From Hespellia sp. (lineage in GTDB: Bacteria > Bacillota > Clostridia > Lachnospirales > Lachnospiraceae): a stretch of 64,000 nucleotides of DNA. The DNA lies in assembly GCA_028693555.1 (NCBI GenBank), contig JAQUVD010000021.1, positions 1 through 64,000 of the forward strand, given 5' to 3'. This document shows positions 28,546 to 37,104 of this stretch, piece after piece. Both the position numbers and the translations under genes were made by a program. Below the pieces are notes generated by a model. It was not told the origin of the DNA and ran no database searches. It was given only the letters and a program-made list of their open reading frames with translations. The stretch's first letter is position 1, and the number at the start of each line of letters is the position of its first letter.

Positions 28546-28574
28546 AGTATATAGGAAACAAATACATATTTCAA
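28546..28574 (-). promoter_or_regulatory. Sigma-A-type promoter of the S10 operon
   Basis: Minus strand TTGAAA (28574-28569), 17-nt spacer, TATACT (28551-28546). Start expected near 28539. Confidence 0.8.
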
Positions 28575-28643
28575 GCTATTTTTCAGAAATATTGTATTTT
28601 TTTTAGTACAATCCATAACATACACCACATTTTATGTTTTATT

Positions 28644-29504
28644 CTATTTTGACTCCCATCTTCCCGATGCTCCACATGGGAGCACCAGTCCGTTACTGCT
28701 GACCGGGAGTCCGATTTCCTGTGAATCTACACCCCCATGATATTTCTTTAATTCTGTCGCGAGCATATAGGTCAGCACTGCAGGTGCCAGTCCTGTCGTA
28801 TATGAGTTCACGAGGAAGAAAAGCGGATCATCTGACAAAATCTTCGTGCATAACTGAATCAGAGAATGAATCTGTTCTTCAATCTTCCAGATCTCCCCCT
28901 TCGGTCCACGGCCATACGACGGAGGGTCCATAATGATGGCATCATATTGATTCCCCCTGCGAATTTCTCTTTCCACAAACTTCACGCAATCATCTACCAG
29001 CCATCTGATTGGTGCATCAGCCAGCCCGGAGGATGCCGCATTTTCTTTTGCCCATCCAACCATTCCTTTGGACGCATCCACATGTGTGACCTGTGCCCCC
29101 GCTGCTGCAGCAGCCAGCGTTGCACCACCTGTATATGCAAACAGATTCAGCACCTTGATTGGTCTGCCTGCTTTTTTGATCTTACTCGAAAACCAGTCCC
29201 AGTTTGTTGCCTGTTCCGGAAACAGGCCTGTATGCTTGAAGTTAAATGGTTTTAAATTAAATGTCAGCTCCCCATAATGAATCTGCCACTGCTGTGGAAG
29301 ATCAAAGAACTCCCATTCACCGCCGCCCTTTTTACTGCGGTGATAATGTCCATTCATCTTCTTCCAGCCCTTTTCTGTCTTCGGGGTATCCCAGATGACC
29401 TGAGGATCCGGACGAACCAGAATATAGTCTCCCCAGCGTTCCAGCTTTTCTCCTTTTGATGAATCTATCACTTCATAGTCTTTCCAATTATCTGCCAGCC
29501 ACAT
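28644..29504 (-). CDS. Class I SAM-dependent methyltransferase, rRNA (RlmI/RlmK-like) type
   Basis: 286 aa from the ATG at 29504, which sits 8 nt after AAAGGA; an in-frame ATG at 29513 lies too close to that site. SAM-binding motif I is VLNLFAYTGGATLAAAAAGA, then THVDASKGMVGWAKENAA, and the catalytic-loop motif MDPPSYGRG. This is the arrangement of 23S rRNA cytosine/guanine methyltransferases, so it probably modifies rRNA. Lacks an N-terminal PUA or THUMP domain. It is downstream of the S10 block promoter but read separately. Confidence 0.85.
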   Translation of the reverse strand: MWLADNWKDYEVIDSSKGEKLERWGDYILVRPDPQVIWDTPKTEKGWKKMNGHYHRSKKGGGEWEFFDLPQQWQIHYGELTFNLKPFNFKHTGLFPEQATNWDWFSSKIKKAGRPIKVLNLFAYTGGATLAAAAAGAQVTHVDASKGMVGWAKENAASSGLADAPIRWLVDDCVKFVEREIRRGNQYDAIIMDPPSYGRGPKGEIWKIEEQIHSLIQLCTKILSDDPLFFLVNSYTTGLAPAVLTYMLATELKKYHGGVDSQEIGLPVSSNGLVLPCGASGRWESK

Positions 29505-29614
29505 AAAATGCATCCTTTCTTATATAAATGTATTCTTAAATTCGTAATCGAAGGTTTTCTTCTATGTGCTATTCTCTCACAGACTGCTTCTTTTTTCAAT
29601 TACTGTTTTTTGAA

Positions 29615-29656
29615 AAGAGCAAGAAGCACGACGAATTCGCCGTGCTTCTTGCTCTT
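29615..29656 (-). terminator. Terminator-like hairpin at the end of the RNA locus
   Basis: Sixteen perfect base pairs (29615-29630 with 29641-29656), extendable through a CGAATTCG loop, followed on the minus strand by TTTTC and then an A-rich stretch. It lies about 110 nt before the methyltransferase start. Confidence 0.7.
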
Positions 29657-29810
29657 GGTATGTCATTGAGAGGTTTGTTGCCCGCAGTTTATGTTTCATT
29701 GGAGTATCGATACCGGGCGGTTCTTGGGGGAAACCATCCGCATCGACTTACTGCATCAGCAACCATTGGTTAAACTTATATGTCCCATTTACAAGTCAGT
29801 CCATAAACGT

Positions 29811-29845
29811 AAAAAAAGAGCAGCTTCCTACTGGAAACCGCCCTT
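29811..29845 (-). terminator. Early terminator inside the RNA locus
   Basis: Thirteen pairs including G-T wobbles (29845-29833 with 29828-29816), four-base loop, then seven T on the minus strand. It ends only about 45 nt after the predicted transcript start. Confidence 0.65.
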
Positions 29846-29864
29846 GGTCATATAAGTTATTAAT

Positions 29865-29893
29865 AATATAGCATTTGAAAAATGAAGTGTCAA
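29865..29893 (-). promoter_or_regulatory. Strong promoter of the RNA locus
   Basis: Minus strand TTGACA (29893-29888), 17-nt spacer, TATATT (29870-29865); the closest match to consensus in the window. Starts just past the stop codon of the 57-aa gene. Confidence 0.8.
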
Positions 29894-29910
29894 CCGTTTT
29901 TTTGATTTTC

Positions 29911-30084
29911 CTATGCTTTTTCCTCGAAAACGATTCCTTTTGCCGACGCATCATTCAGATAACTGACAACTTCCTCCAGTTTATTCACCGCTGCCTGCTG
30001 CTCTTCCCATTCGTCTCCGGTCAATTCTTTCGCAACAATTGCTTTTTTAACCCTTTTTAAATCGTTTACTAAATTTGTGTTCAT
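29911..30084 (-). CDS. Small hypothetical protein (57 aa)
   Basis: Not recognised. Starts MNTNLVNDLKRVKKAIVAKE and ends KGIVFEEKA; predicted to be all helical, charged, without cysteine, signal peptide or membrane helix. A GAGAGGATGGAAG leader precedes the ATG. It lies 18 nt after the Mbeg1-like gene and is probably co-transcribed. The amphipathic Glu/Lys pattern might mean a protein-binding helix, but no function is inferred. Confidence 0.6.
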   Translation of the reverse strand: MNTNLVNDLKRVKKAIVAKELTGDEWEEQQAAVNKLEEVVSYLNDASAKGIVFEEKA

Positions 30085-30102
30085 AATCTTCCATCCTCTC
30101 TC

Positions 30103-31248
30103 TTATTCGTCTTTTTTCGTTTTTGTACCAACTTGTGGGACGATTCTTCCCAAAATTGGCATCACAACCTTTTTGTTATACTCATTGGTAAACGCTGAAA
30201 ACAATTTATTGATAACTGCTTTATTCTCACTATCCATTTTCGATAATGATTTGAAAAGAGCTGTCATTCCACGCAGACCGCTTCCACCAATCTCGCTCAG
30301 ATTCTCCGCTCCCGTCGCACGAATCGCATCAAACAGATCCGAAATGAAATTCTCCTTCTGTTTTTCATCCAGGTCATACAGCCAGCCTTTTAATGTCTCT
30401 TCAAACATGACGCTTTCTGTCGTTCTCTCTTCGCATTCCACAAAATGTTTCCCGCGAACCTCCCAGCTCAGTCCGTCATGCTGCATCACCCCTTTTTGAG
30501 AACTGCCAACAATCTTATATTTTCCGCCATGCTCCAGCAGCATTCCGATAATCGAGCTTTCCGGAACATACGAATTCATCTTCGCCATGGCCTCACGGTA
30601 TGCAGGATCTGATACCATCTCTTTGGAAAATCCCGGACCATCATTGTTGTACACCGTAAGAATCCGCTTCTTCACCTTCGCAGAGCACTTTGTTGCCGCA
30701 TAGATTGCAAGATTCCCACCCTTTGAGTGACCGCCAAGGCAATATTTTCGGAAAAATCCTTTCATTGTCTGCTCTACATATTCAACTGCCTCTGTCTGGG
30801 ATGGAACGATTTTAAAGCTCATGTTAAAATCTTCCTGCCAGCCGACAATCGTATCATCTGTTCCACAGAAAGAAATGTAGGTGGTCCGATCATCGAGCGT
30901 AATATGAAGTGCCGAAAACTGTTTTTGCTGATCCACATCGATACGATTCACATAGTTGGACAATCTCGCATTTTTAAACCGCCGCGATTCCCCCATTTTT
31001 TTCAAAAGGAACGGAATCATATGAATAAAAGAAGTTCCGGCTTCGATTTCTTCTGCCGTATGCCTTAGGAAATACGCTTTTGCAGCCTCTTCAACCGACA
31101 CGGATTCCTTACTGTCCACCCCCGGAACAATTCCTTCAAGCACCACATATGATACCAGCGCCAGGATCAAATTATCAACCTCATTAAATTCTGCATTCCG
31201 TAATGTCAGGTCTCCCCGCCAATCCAGATAATCCAATATATTTCCCAT
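30103..31248 (-). CDS. Mbeg1-like (DUF2974) alpha/beta-hydrolase-fold protein
   Basis: 381 aa. The N-terminal GDLTLRNAEFNEVDNLILALVSYV is the typical opening of Mbeg1-like proteins common in Firmicutes. The nucleophile elbow is GGHSKGGNLAIYAA (GHSKG), preceded by an oxyanion-region ISFCGTDDTIVGWQEDF. These are lipase-like hydrolases of unknown substrate; no signal peptide, so cytosolic. AGGGAG ribosome site; 12 nt after the C_GCAxxG_C_C gene. Confidence 0.85.
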   Translation of the reverse strand: MGNILDYLDWRGDLTLRNAEFNEVDNLILALVSYVVLEGIVPGVDSKESVSVEEAAKAYFLRHTAEEIEAGTSFIHMIPFLLKKMGESRRFKNARLSNYVNRIDVDQQKQFSALHITLDDRTTYISFCGTDDTIVGWQEDFNMSFKIVPSQTEAVEYVEQTMKGFFRKYCLGGHSKGGNLAIYAATKCSAKVKKRILTVYNNDGPGFSKEMVSDPAYREAMAKMNSYVPESSIIGMLLEHGGKYKIVGSSQKGVMQHDGLSWEVRGKHFVECEERTTESVMFEETLKGWLYDLDEKQKENFISDLFDAIRATGAENLSEIGGSGLRGMTALFKSLSKMDSENKAVINKLFSAFTNEYNKKVVMPILGRIVPQVGTKTKKDE

Positions 31249-31260
31249 ATCATTCTCCCT

Positions 31261-31743
31261 CTACCGAAACGGATGCGTCCCTATATATTCTTCCATAATT
31301 ACTGCAGACATTCCCACCAATTCTTTACACGGACGCTTTTTGTAATATTCTGCCGTTCTTGCCTCCGGTGTCGGGGCATCTGCCCCCTTGTTTTTCAATC
31401 CTAACAGCTCACGGCACACAATTGATCCATTCTGTTCCCGGAACGGTTCTGCAAGCTCCTGGATTCTGACATAGTGATCTGCTTTCTGCGTCGGGGCGCG
31501 AGGGTCATCATAGCCATACAGCAGCCCTGCAACCATAAACATTCCGCTGACGCTTCCACACACTTCTCTGAGCCGTCCCATTCCTCCACCAAAAGAAGAA
31601 CTCAATTTCAAAATAGTCTCTCTGTCCATATCATACAGGTCTTCAAACGCAAGTACAATTGCCTGTGAGCAGTTGTAGCCTTCCAGAAAATAATTCATCG
31701 CTTTCTGTGCGCGTACACTTTCTTCTATTTGCAATGCTGACAT
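31261..31743 (-). CDS. C_GCAxxG_C_C family protein (probable redox protein)
   Basis: 160 aa. The family signature of spaced cysteines is present: YNCSQAI, then SSFGGGMGRLREVCGSVSGM, a Cys in IVCRELLG and one in KRPCKELV. Members are thought to be metal or redox proteins; the biochemical role is not established. AGGAGGGAG ribosome site. Sits in the minus-strand run between the deoxyinosine glycosylase and Mbeg1-like genes. Confidence 0.85.
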   Translation of the reverse strand: MSALQIEESVRAQKAMNYFLEGYNCSQAIVLAFEDLYDMDRETILKLSSSFGGGMGRLREVCGSVSGMFMVAGLLYGYDDPRAPTQKADHYVRIQELAEPFREQNGSIVCRELLGLKNKGADAPTPEARTAEYYKKRPCKELVGMSAVIMEEYIGTHPFR

Positions 31744-31759
31744 TTTTCTTCTCCCTCCT

Positions 31760-32266
31760 CTACAAAAAATGTTTGATCTGAATCCAGCTCTCCATTAATC
31801 TTTCCACGGAATATGCCGCATTCGCAGGGCTTGTAGATGGAAGTCCTGTGATTGGTTTTTCTGTCATTTTCTTTGCGTACTTTTCATACAGCTTCTTCGC
31901 TGTTGCACCATTGGCATAAACGCATCGAATCTCTGCCGTTTTAAAAATGCGATTAAAATCATTGACTACAACATTCCTGATGCTGCTGTCGCTCGATCCT
32001 GTAATATCACAGCTTTCAATGACATCCCACAGTGCAATATGATGCAAAAGAAGCATCTCCTTCTTATCCTCCACAGTAGCGGGAATCTCACATTCCAAAA
32101 TTCGCGCAAGCACCTTCCAGAAGCGGTTTTGTGGATGTCCATAGTAGAAATGCTGTTCCCGTGATTTCACAGAAGGAAATGAACCCAAAATCAAAATGCG
32201 TGATGCTTCATCGTACACCGGTGGGAATTCATGCGTCTGGTGCTCCGCTTTCATTTTTTCAATCAT
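31760..32266 (-). CDS. DNA-deoxyinosine glycosylase (uracil-DNA glycosylase superfamily)
   Basis: 168 aa from the ATG at 32266, one base after the rluD stop codon and 8 nt after GAGGA. Opening motif ILGSFPSVKSREQHFYYGHP and C-terminal LPSTSPANA match the deoxyinosine glycosylase branch of the UDG superfamily. It would remove deaminated adenine (hypoxanthine) from DNA, complementing MutY and SbcCD nearby. Confidence 0.88.
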   Translation of the reverse strand: MIEKMKAEHQTHEFPPVYDEASRILILGSFPSVKSREQHFYYGHPQNRFWKVLARILECEIPATVEDKKEMLLLHHIALWDVIESCDITGSSDSSIRNVVVNDFNRIFKTAEIRCVYANGATAKKLYEKYAKKMTEKPITGLPSTSPANAAYSVERLMESWIQIKHFL

Positions 32267-32267
32267 T

Positions 32268-33191
32268 TTACCATTCCTCATCATTCCAAATCTGTGCCAT
32301 ATCTTTTGGAAGCTGTGCCATCACAGTGATTCGCTCTTTCGTAAACGGCTGCAGGAATGTAACTGTCGCCGCATGCAGTGCCGCCCTTTTACCAAGAATC
32401 ATATTTCCTCCATACCATTCATCCCCCAAAAGCGGGTGTCCCATCCAGGACATATGAAGTCGGATCTGATGGGTTCGTCCGGTTTCCAAATGAAGTCTCA
32501 CACATGAGACGGGTATCTCCAGAATGTACTGCTCCCCCCTCACTTGATAATGGGTGATTGCATCTTTCCCATCTTCATCAATTCGAGCCTGAATTTCTCC
32601 GGGAATCTTCGTGATTCCCACCTGAACAGTTCCATCTCGACTGTCGAAATGGCCTTCAGCGAGTGCCTGATATTCTTTCTTCAATTCTCCCGACATCCGT
32701 TGTTTTGCCAGCCGGTCTGCAGCGACCTGGTTCTTCGCAAAGAGCAAAACCCCGGATGTATCTTTATCTAATCGTCCGATGCACCGTAAATTCATCGTCT
32801 CTGCCTTCTTCTCATAATAACCGGTCAGCAGACTTGCCATCGAATCATTGTAATGTCCCGGTGACGGATGGGATACAACGCCTGCCGGCTTATTCACCAC
32901 AATCAGATCCTCATCCTCGTATAAAATTCCAGCTTTCGGATTCCAAATATCTTCATTGTAAGAGAATGGGATCTTTGATGCACCGCTTTCCTCGATTCGC
33001 ACCTCCAGCACATCCTCTGTCTTTACCGGAGCAACCGTATACTTCTGTTCCCCATTTAAACAGATTCCCTTCTCCCGGTACTTTGCCTGTCGGATCTGCT
33101 TCTCTGTCAACTCCATCCGGTGTCTCATAATGTCATGAATCTGTTGTCCGTCATCAGCCTGCCCAATGACATAACTTATCTTTTTTACCAT
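32268..33191 (-). CDS. RluA/RluD-type pseudouridine synthase
   Basis: 307 aa from the ATG at 33191; a TTG 24 nt upstream is possible but has no ribosome site. N-terminal S4-like RNA-binding region, then the catalytic RCIGRLDKDTSGVLLFAKN with the active Asp, and GRTHQIRLHM. Converts uridines in rRNA to pseudouridine; the exact site is not determinable. Start-site confidence is moderate. Confidence 0.9.
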   Translation of the reverse strand: MVKKISYVIGQADDGQQIHDIMRHRMELTEKQIRQAKYREKGICLNGEQKYTVAPVKTEDVLEVRIEESGASKIPFSYNEDIWNPKAGILYEDEDLIVVNKPAGVVSHPSPGHYNDSMASLLTGYYEKKAETMNLRCIGRLDKDTSGVLLFAKNQVAADRLAKQRMSGELKKEYQALAEGHFDSRDGTVQVGITKIPGEIQARIDEDGKDAITHYQVRGEQYILEIPVSCVRLHLETGRTHQIRLHMSWMGHPLLGDEWYGGNMILGKRAALHAATVTFLQPFTKERITVMAQLPKDMAQIWNDEEW

Positions 33192-33233
33192 GCTTTTTTG
33201 CTTGCTCTTTCTCAATTGCTTTGTTTTTCTTTA

Positions 33234-35969
33234 TTATACAACAATTTCCACCCGGCTCCCACCACTTTTTTCTTTTCTTACCACGATTTGCTTTTCAATC
33301 CGCTCCTTCAATTCCGATACATGGGAAATAATTCCAACAAGCCGATTGCCCTCTGTCAGATTATGCAGTGCCGTGATTGCCTGATCCAGAGACTCATCAT
33401 CCAGTGAGCCAAATCCTTCGTCCACAAACAGACTGTCTATCTGAATCCCTCCTGACGATGACTGCACTTCATCCGACATTCCAAGGGCCAGTGACAGGGA
33501 CGCCTTAAATGACTCTCCTCCTGAAAGTGTACGCACACTTCTTTCACTGCCATTATAATGATCGATGACATTCAGCTCCAATCCGCTCTGGCTCTTCTGA
33601 TTCTGAGCATCCTCACGCCGCTTTAATTCGTACTGTCCGCCTGTCATTGCCATCAGACGGATATTCGCTCTGCGGATGATGCGATCAAAATATGTCATTT
33701 GAATATATGTTTCCAGCATAATCTTGTCTCTTCCAGCCACAGAACCATTCATCGTATCCGAGAGCGCACTCATCCATTTCCATCTCGTCTCTACCGCTTC
33801 CATCTTCGTCTGCTGGCTGTGGATTTTCTTCTGTGCCGACTGGTTTGTACTCAGACGGATTGCCGCTTTCTCCATCCTGTTTTTCAGCAGCTGTTTTTCT
33901 TCCAATAGCTGCCTCCTCTTCCCCTGCATTGCCTCTTCCTCGATTTCTTTCGCATCGCCCAGCTGCTTTTGCAGTGTCTCCACCGTTGTCTTCGCTTCCG
34001 CGATCTTTACCGCCACAGCTTCATACGCAGCTTTCGCCTCCTGAAGCCACCTCTGCACCTCTTGTTTTCTATTCTCCTGTTTGGCTAATACAGTTTTTGC
34101 CTCCGTTTCATTTTCGAACGGAAGTGCTTTCTTTTTCTCGTTAAGGTCTAGATTTGCCGCTTCTATTTCCGCCCTGATTCGAACGACATTCTGTTCCTCT
34201 TGTTTTTGCTCCTCCGACATCGCGGTGCATTTTTGCTCTATCCGGGGAAGTGATTCTTCAAGCCGTTTCTTATTCTCACACTGTTTTTCCACTTCTACAA
34301 GATTCTTATGAAGCTGGTTTAAATGTGCTTCTGTCGTTTGCAATTCTCCTTCCACCTGCTCCTTTGTCACCTGCCTGAGCACCGCTGCATTCGCATCCAC
34401 TTTTCCCTTTAGCATACCTGCCGTCACACTCTTTTGCTGCATAATTGTTTGCAGCTTTTCTGCCTGTTGCTTTGCAGCTTTTAGCTGTGCTTCCGTAGGA
34501 GCCTCTGCAGTCATCACAGCAAGCCTTGGATGTTTGGTTGATCCGCAGACCGGACACGGTACTCCGTCTGCCAGATGCTCCGCCAATAATCCCGCCTGTT
34601 CATCCAAAAAGGCGCGTTCGAGTTTTTCATACTGCACTCTTGCTGTTTCGCTCTCCAAAGTACTTTCCCGATAAGCCTCCTGCGCTTTGTAAAGCTCCGT
34701 CTTCAACAACTCCAGTCCATGAATTGCCCTGCTCCGTTCCTCTAATTCTGCTTTCTTCTTTTGATTTTCTATCAGTTCATTTTCTATCTGAATTTTCCGA
34801 ACCGGGCAGTTATCCAATTTCCCCAGCGCTACTTTATCTGATACGATTTTCGCTTTCATTTCGGAAATCTGTACGGATATTCCAATCAGCTTCTCGCCCA
34901 TCGTCTGTTCTTGCTTATTTTTTAAGGCAAGCTGCTTTTGGGCTGTCTTCAAGTGTTCATACTGTTCCATCTGTTTCTGCAGATTCGCAATTTCGATTGC
35001 CAGAGCCTGTCTTTCTTCGACTCTCATCTCCTCGTTTTCATATGTTTCTTTCAACTTGGCAAGAAGAGGTTCCTGTTCCCCTAGAAATGCAGCTGCCTGC
35101 GCGATTTTTTCCTTTGCACGTCTGTCAGCCTCCGCCTTTCCAAGAATCTGATTTGTTTTTTCTAATTCTGATTCCACAGCGGCAAGCTGCTTTTCACATT
35201 TTTTCTGTTGCAGTTTATCCTCTGACACAATTTCATTCAGCAATTGATTCATTTCAGAAAAAGCTGCTGCATTTTTCCCGCTCACCTTATTTTTCCACGC
35301 ATCTGCATACAGACTTTCATCCACACAAAGCACGCCTTCCACATACTGCAGAATACTTTTATATACATCTTCATATTGATATTTCAGACGGTTTGCATCT
35401 GTCTTTACTTGCAACTGCAGGATCTGATACCGTTTCGTATGGAAGATCTCGCGGTAGATATCGCTTCTCTCTTTTGTAGATGCGAGCAGCAGCTTTAGAA
35501 AATCTCCCTGCGCAATCATTGCAATCTGGGAAAACTGTTCGCGATCCACGCCGAGAATCTCCACCACCCTTGCGGTTACCTCTTTTGATTTCGTTGTAAT
35601 CGTTCCATTCGGCTCCGTCAGCTCCGCCTCCGCTTTTTCCTTCGTCAGCTTGTCACCCCGCTTTGCCGGACGCAGATACTCTGGATTTCTTCGAATATGA
35701 TACCGCTGCTTTTTGTATTCAAAATCCATTTCCACAAAAGTCGGCATATCCTTATCCGCATACTTACTGCGGAACATATCCGCCGCTCTGGCATCACCAC
35801 TGGCTTCTCCAAACAGCGCAAATGTGATTGCATCAAAAAGCGTTGTTTTTCCAGCACCCGTATCCCCTGTAATCAGATAGAGCCCCTGTGTTCCAAGCTG
35901 CGTCATATCCAGTTCTGTTTGCCCTGCATAGGGACCGAATGCAGAAAGTATCAATTTCACAGGTCTCAT
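33234..35969 (-). CDS. sbcC: Exonuclease subunit SbcC (Rad50-like)
   Basis: 911 aa from the ATG at 35969, with GGGAGGTG upstream; only one base separates it from the sbcD stop. Walker A GDTGAGKTT (35-43), long antiparallel coiled coils split by the zinc-hook CPVC near residue 490, and the C-terminal LSGGESFKASLSLALG signature and FVDEGFGSLD Walker B. With SbcD it cleaves DNA ends, hairpins and palindromes. Confidence 0.96.
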   Translation of the reverse strand: MRPVKLILSAFGPYAGQTELDMTQLGTQGLYLITGDTGAGKTTLFDAITFALFGEASGDARAADMFRSKYADKDMPTFVEMDFEYKKQRYHIRRNPEYLRPAKRGDKLTKEKAEAELTEPNGTITTKSKEVTARVVEILGVDREQFSQIAMIAQGDFLKLLLASTKERSDIYREIFHTKRYQILQLQVKTDANRLKYQYEDVYKSILQYVEGVLCVDESLYADAWKNKVSGKNAAAFSEMNQLLNEIVSEDKLQQKKCEKQLAAVESELEKTNQILGKAEADRRAKEKIAQAAAFLGEQEPLLAKLKETYENEEMRVEERQALAIEIANLQKQMEQYEHLKTAQKQLALKNKQEQTMGEKLIGISVQISEMKAKIVSDKVALGKLDNCPVRKIQIENELIENQKKKAELEERSRAIHGLELLKTELYKAQEAYRESTLESETARVQYEKLERAFLDEQAGLLAEHLADGVPCPVCGSTKHPRLAVMTAEAPTEAQLKAAKQQAEKLQTIMQQKSVTAGMLKGKVDANAAVLRQVTKEQVEGELQTTEAHLNQLHKNLVEVEKQCENKKRLEESLPRIEQKCTAMSEEQKQEEQNVVRIRAEIEAANLDLNEKKKALPFENETEAKTVLAKQENRKQEVQRWLQEAKAAYEAVAVKIAEAKTTVETLQKQLGDAKEIEEEAMQGKRRQLLEEKQLLKNRMEKAAIRLSTNQSAQKKIHSQQTKMEAVETRWKWMSALSDTMNGSVAGRDKIMLETYIQMTYFDRIIRRANIRLMAMTGGQYELKRREDAQNQKSQSGLELNVIDHYNGSERSVRTLSGGESFKASLSLALGMSDEVQSSSGGIQIDSLFVDEGFGSLDDESLDQAITALHNLTEGNRLVGIISHVSELKERIEKQIVVRKEKSGGSRVEIVV

Positions 35970-35970
35970 C

Positions 35971-37104
35971 TTACTGCACCTCCCATATTCGTTCAATCAG
36001 GCCATTCATATATTCGAACTGATCTGTACTAAGTTCCTGATCATTTTGCAATTGATAGAATTCACCTACAAGATCCGCCGGCGATTTTACTTCCACCTGT
36101 TCATCCGCCTCGATCACCTGCTGGTTTCTTGTTCTCACATTATCGTATTCCAGCTTCATAATATTCGGATAGATGCTGCGCAGCTTTCCAATTGCATCTA
36201 AAATATCTTCCTCGTCTGTCAGCGTCACGTGAAGATAGTCATCCGTAGCTGTATTCTCATAATTTGCTTTTAACGTCAACTCCTCATAACTGCCTTTGAT
36301 TTTGCGCATATCATGCCTTGGGACCAATGGTACGGTCTCAATCTGAATCTGTCCTTTCTCTTCTATCGTCACGACAGTTACTGATTTTCTGTGATTTACT
36401 TCAGAAAATGAGTACTTCAAAGGGGTTCCACAATAACGAATCGTCTCTCTGCCAACCTTCTGTGGTCTGTGGATATGCCCCAGTGCAACATAATCAAAAG
36501 CTTCCAGCGCATCCGCATCGATATTGTCCAGACCGCCGACTGATAATTCTTCCGAGTCGCTCCGCTCTGCACCGGTGATGAACTGGTGCGCGATCAGAAT
36601 ATTGCGTTCCGATTCCTCTATCCCGATGTGCTTCATAACCACTCGCACTGCATCATCATACGATTCAATCTCAGCATCTGGAAAATATTTTCGCACATTC
36701 ACAGGCTTGATAAATGGAAGCATATAAATATTTAATCTGCCAAAAGCATCCTCCATTGTGACACACTTTACTTTTCCGTCAAACACAGGTGCAATATAAA
36801 TATCTGATGCAGCTAAAATGTGAGAGCCAAAAGAGATCCTCTCTGCAGAATCATGATTTCCGCTTACGAAAAAGACTGGCAGATTTCGCTCTGCCAATCC
36901 CGTGAGAAATTCATCAAATAATTGTACAGCCTCTGCGGTCGGAATTGATTTGTCATAGATATCTCCCGCAATGAGTACTGCATCCGGTTTCACATCATCC
37001 GTGATCCCCTGTATCTCTTTTAAAATGAACTGCTGATCTTCCATCATTGAAAAATCGTTGACTCGTTTTCCAATATGAAGATCAGACAGGTGCATTAATT
37101 TCAT
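35971..37104 (-). CDS. sbcD: Exonuclease subunit SbcD (Mre11-like)
   Basis: 377 aa. Metallophosphoesterase motifs HLSDLHIGK (Asp8, His10), AGDIYDK, SGNHDS and LGHIHRPQ are all present. Nuclease partner of SbcC. Its ATG overlaps the MYG1 stop codon by four bases. Confidence 0.96.
   Translation of the reverse strand: MKLMHLSDLHIGKRVNDFSMMEDQQFILKEIQGITDDVKPDAVLIAGDIYDKSIPTAEAVQLFDEFLTGLAERNLPVFFVSGNHDSAERISFGSHILAASDIYIAPVFDGKVKCVTMEDAFGRLNIYMLPFIKPVNVRKYFPDAEIESYDDAVRVVMKHIGIEESERNILIAHQFITGAERSDSEELSVGGLDNIDADALEAFDYVALGHIHRPQKVGRETIRYCGTPLKYSFSEVNHRKSVTVVTIEEKGQIQIETVPLVPRHDMRKIKGSYEELTLKANYENTATDDYLHVTLTDEEDILDAIGKLRSIYPNIMKLEYDNVRTRNQQVIEADEQVEVKSPADLVGEFYQLQNDQELSTDQFEYMNGLIERIWEVQ

Larger units (their letters stand above)
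29605..29858 (-). ncRNA. Unidentified structured RNA (candidate small RNA or leader)
   Basis: No convincing gene lies in 29505-29910. A strong promoter starts a minus transcript near 29858. Structure: AACTTATATG/CATATAAGTT perfect 10-bp stem (29858-29849 with 29782-29773) beginning at the predicted start; inside it an early terminator hairpin (29845-29816). Then GTTGC..GCAG with CTGC..GCAAC (29763-29751 with 29687-29677), enclosing a stem of TCGAT, CGG and GGTT with their partners. A 16-bp terminator-like hairpin closes it (29656-29615). GGGCGGTT (29843-29836) can instead pair with AACCGCCC (29722-29715). I could not match it to 6S, T-box or a known riboswitch. Confidence 0.55.

Noticed and set aside
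29564-29773. 69-codon plus-strand reading frame in the RNA locus
   Set aside because: Runs through the 16-bp hairpin and the paired segments; no ribosome site.
29605-29858. Possible T-box, 6S or known riboswitch
   Set aside because: No T-box GGGTGGNACCGCG element, and no 6S central-bubble architecture I could confirm; left unassigned.
30103-33191. A new defence island from the Mbeg1-like, deoxyinosine glycosylase and SbcCD genes
   Set aside because: All are common housekeeping or repair families in this lineage; no nuclease-effector or toxin module and no composition shift.
34526-35479. 317-codon plus-strand reading frame
   Set aside because: Lies entirely opposite sbcC, has no ribosome site and a Ser/Leu/Pro/Phe-rich shadow composition.
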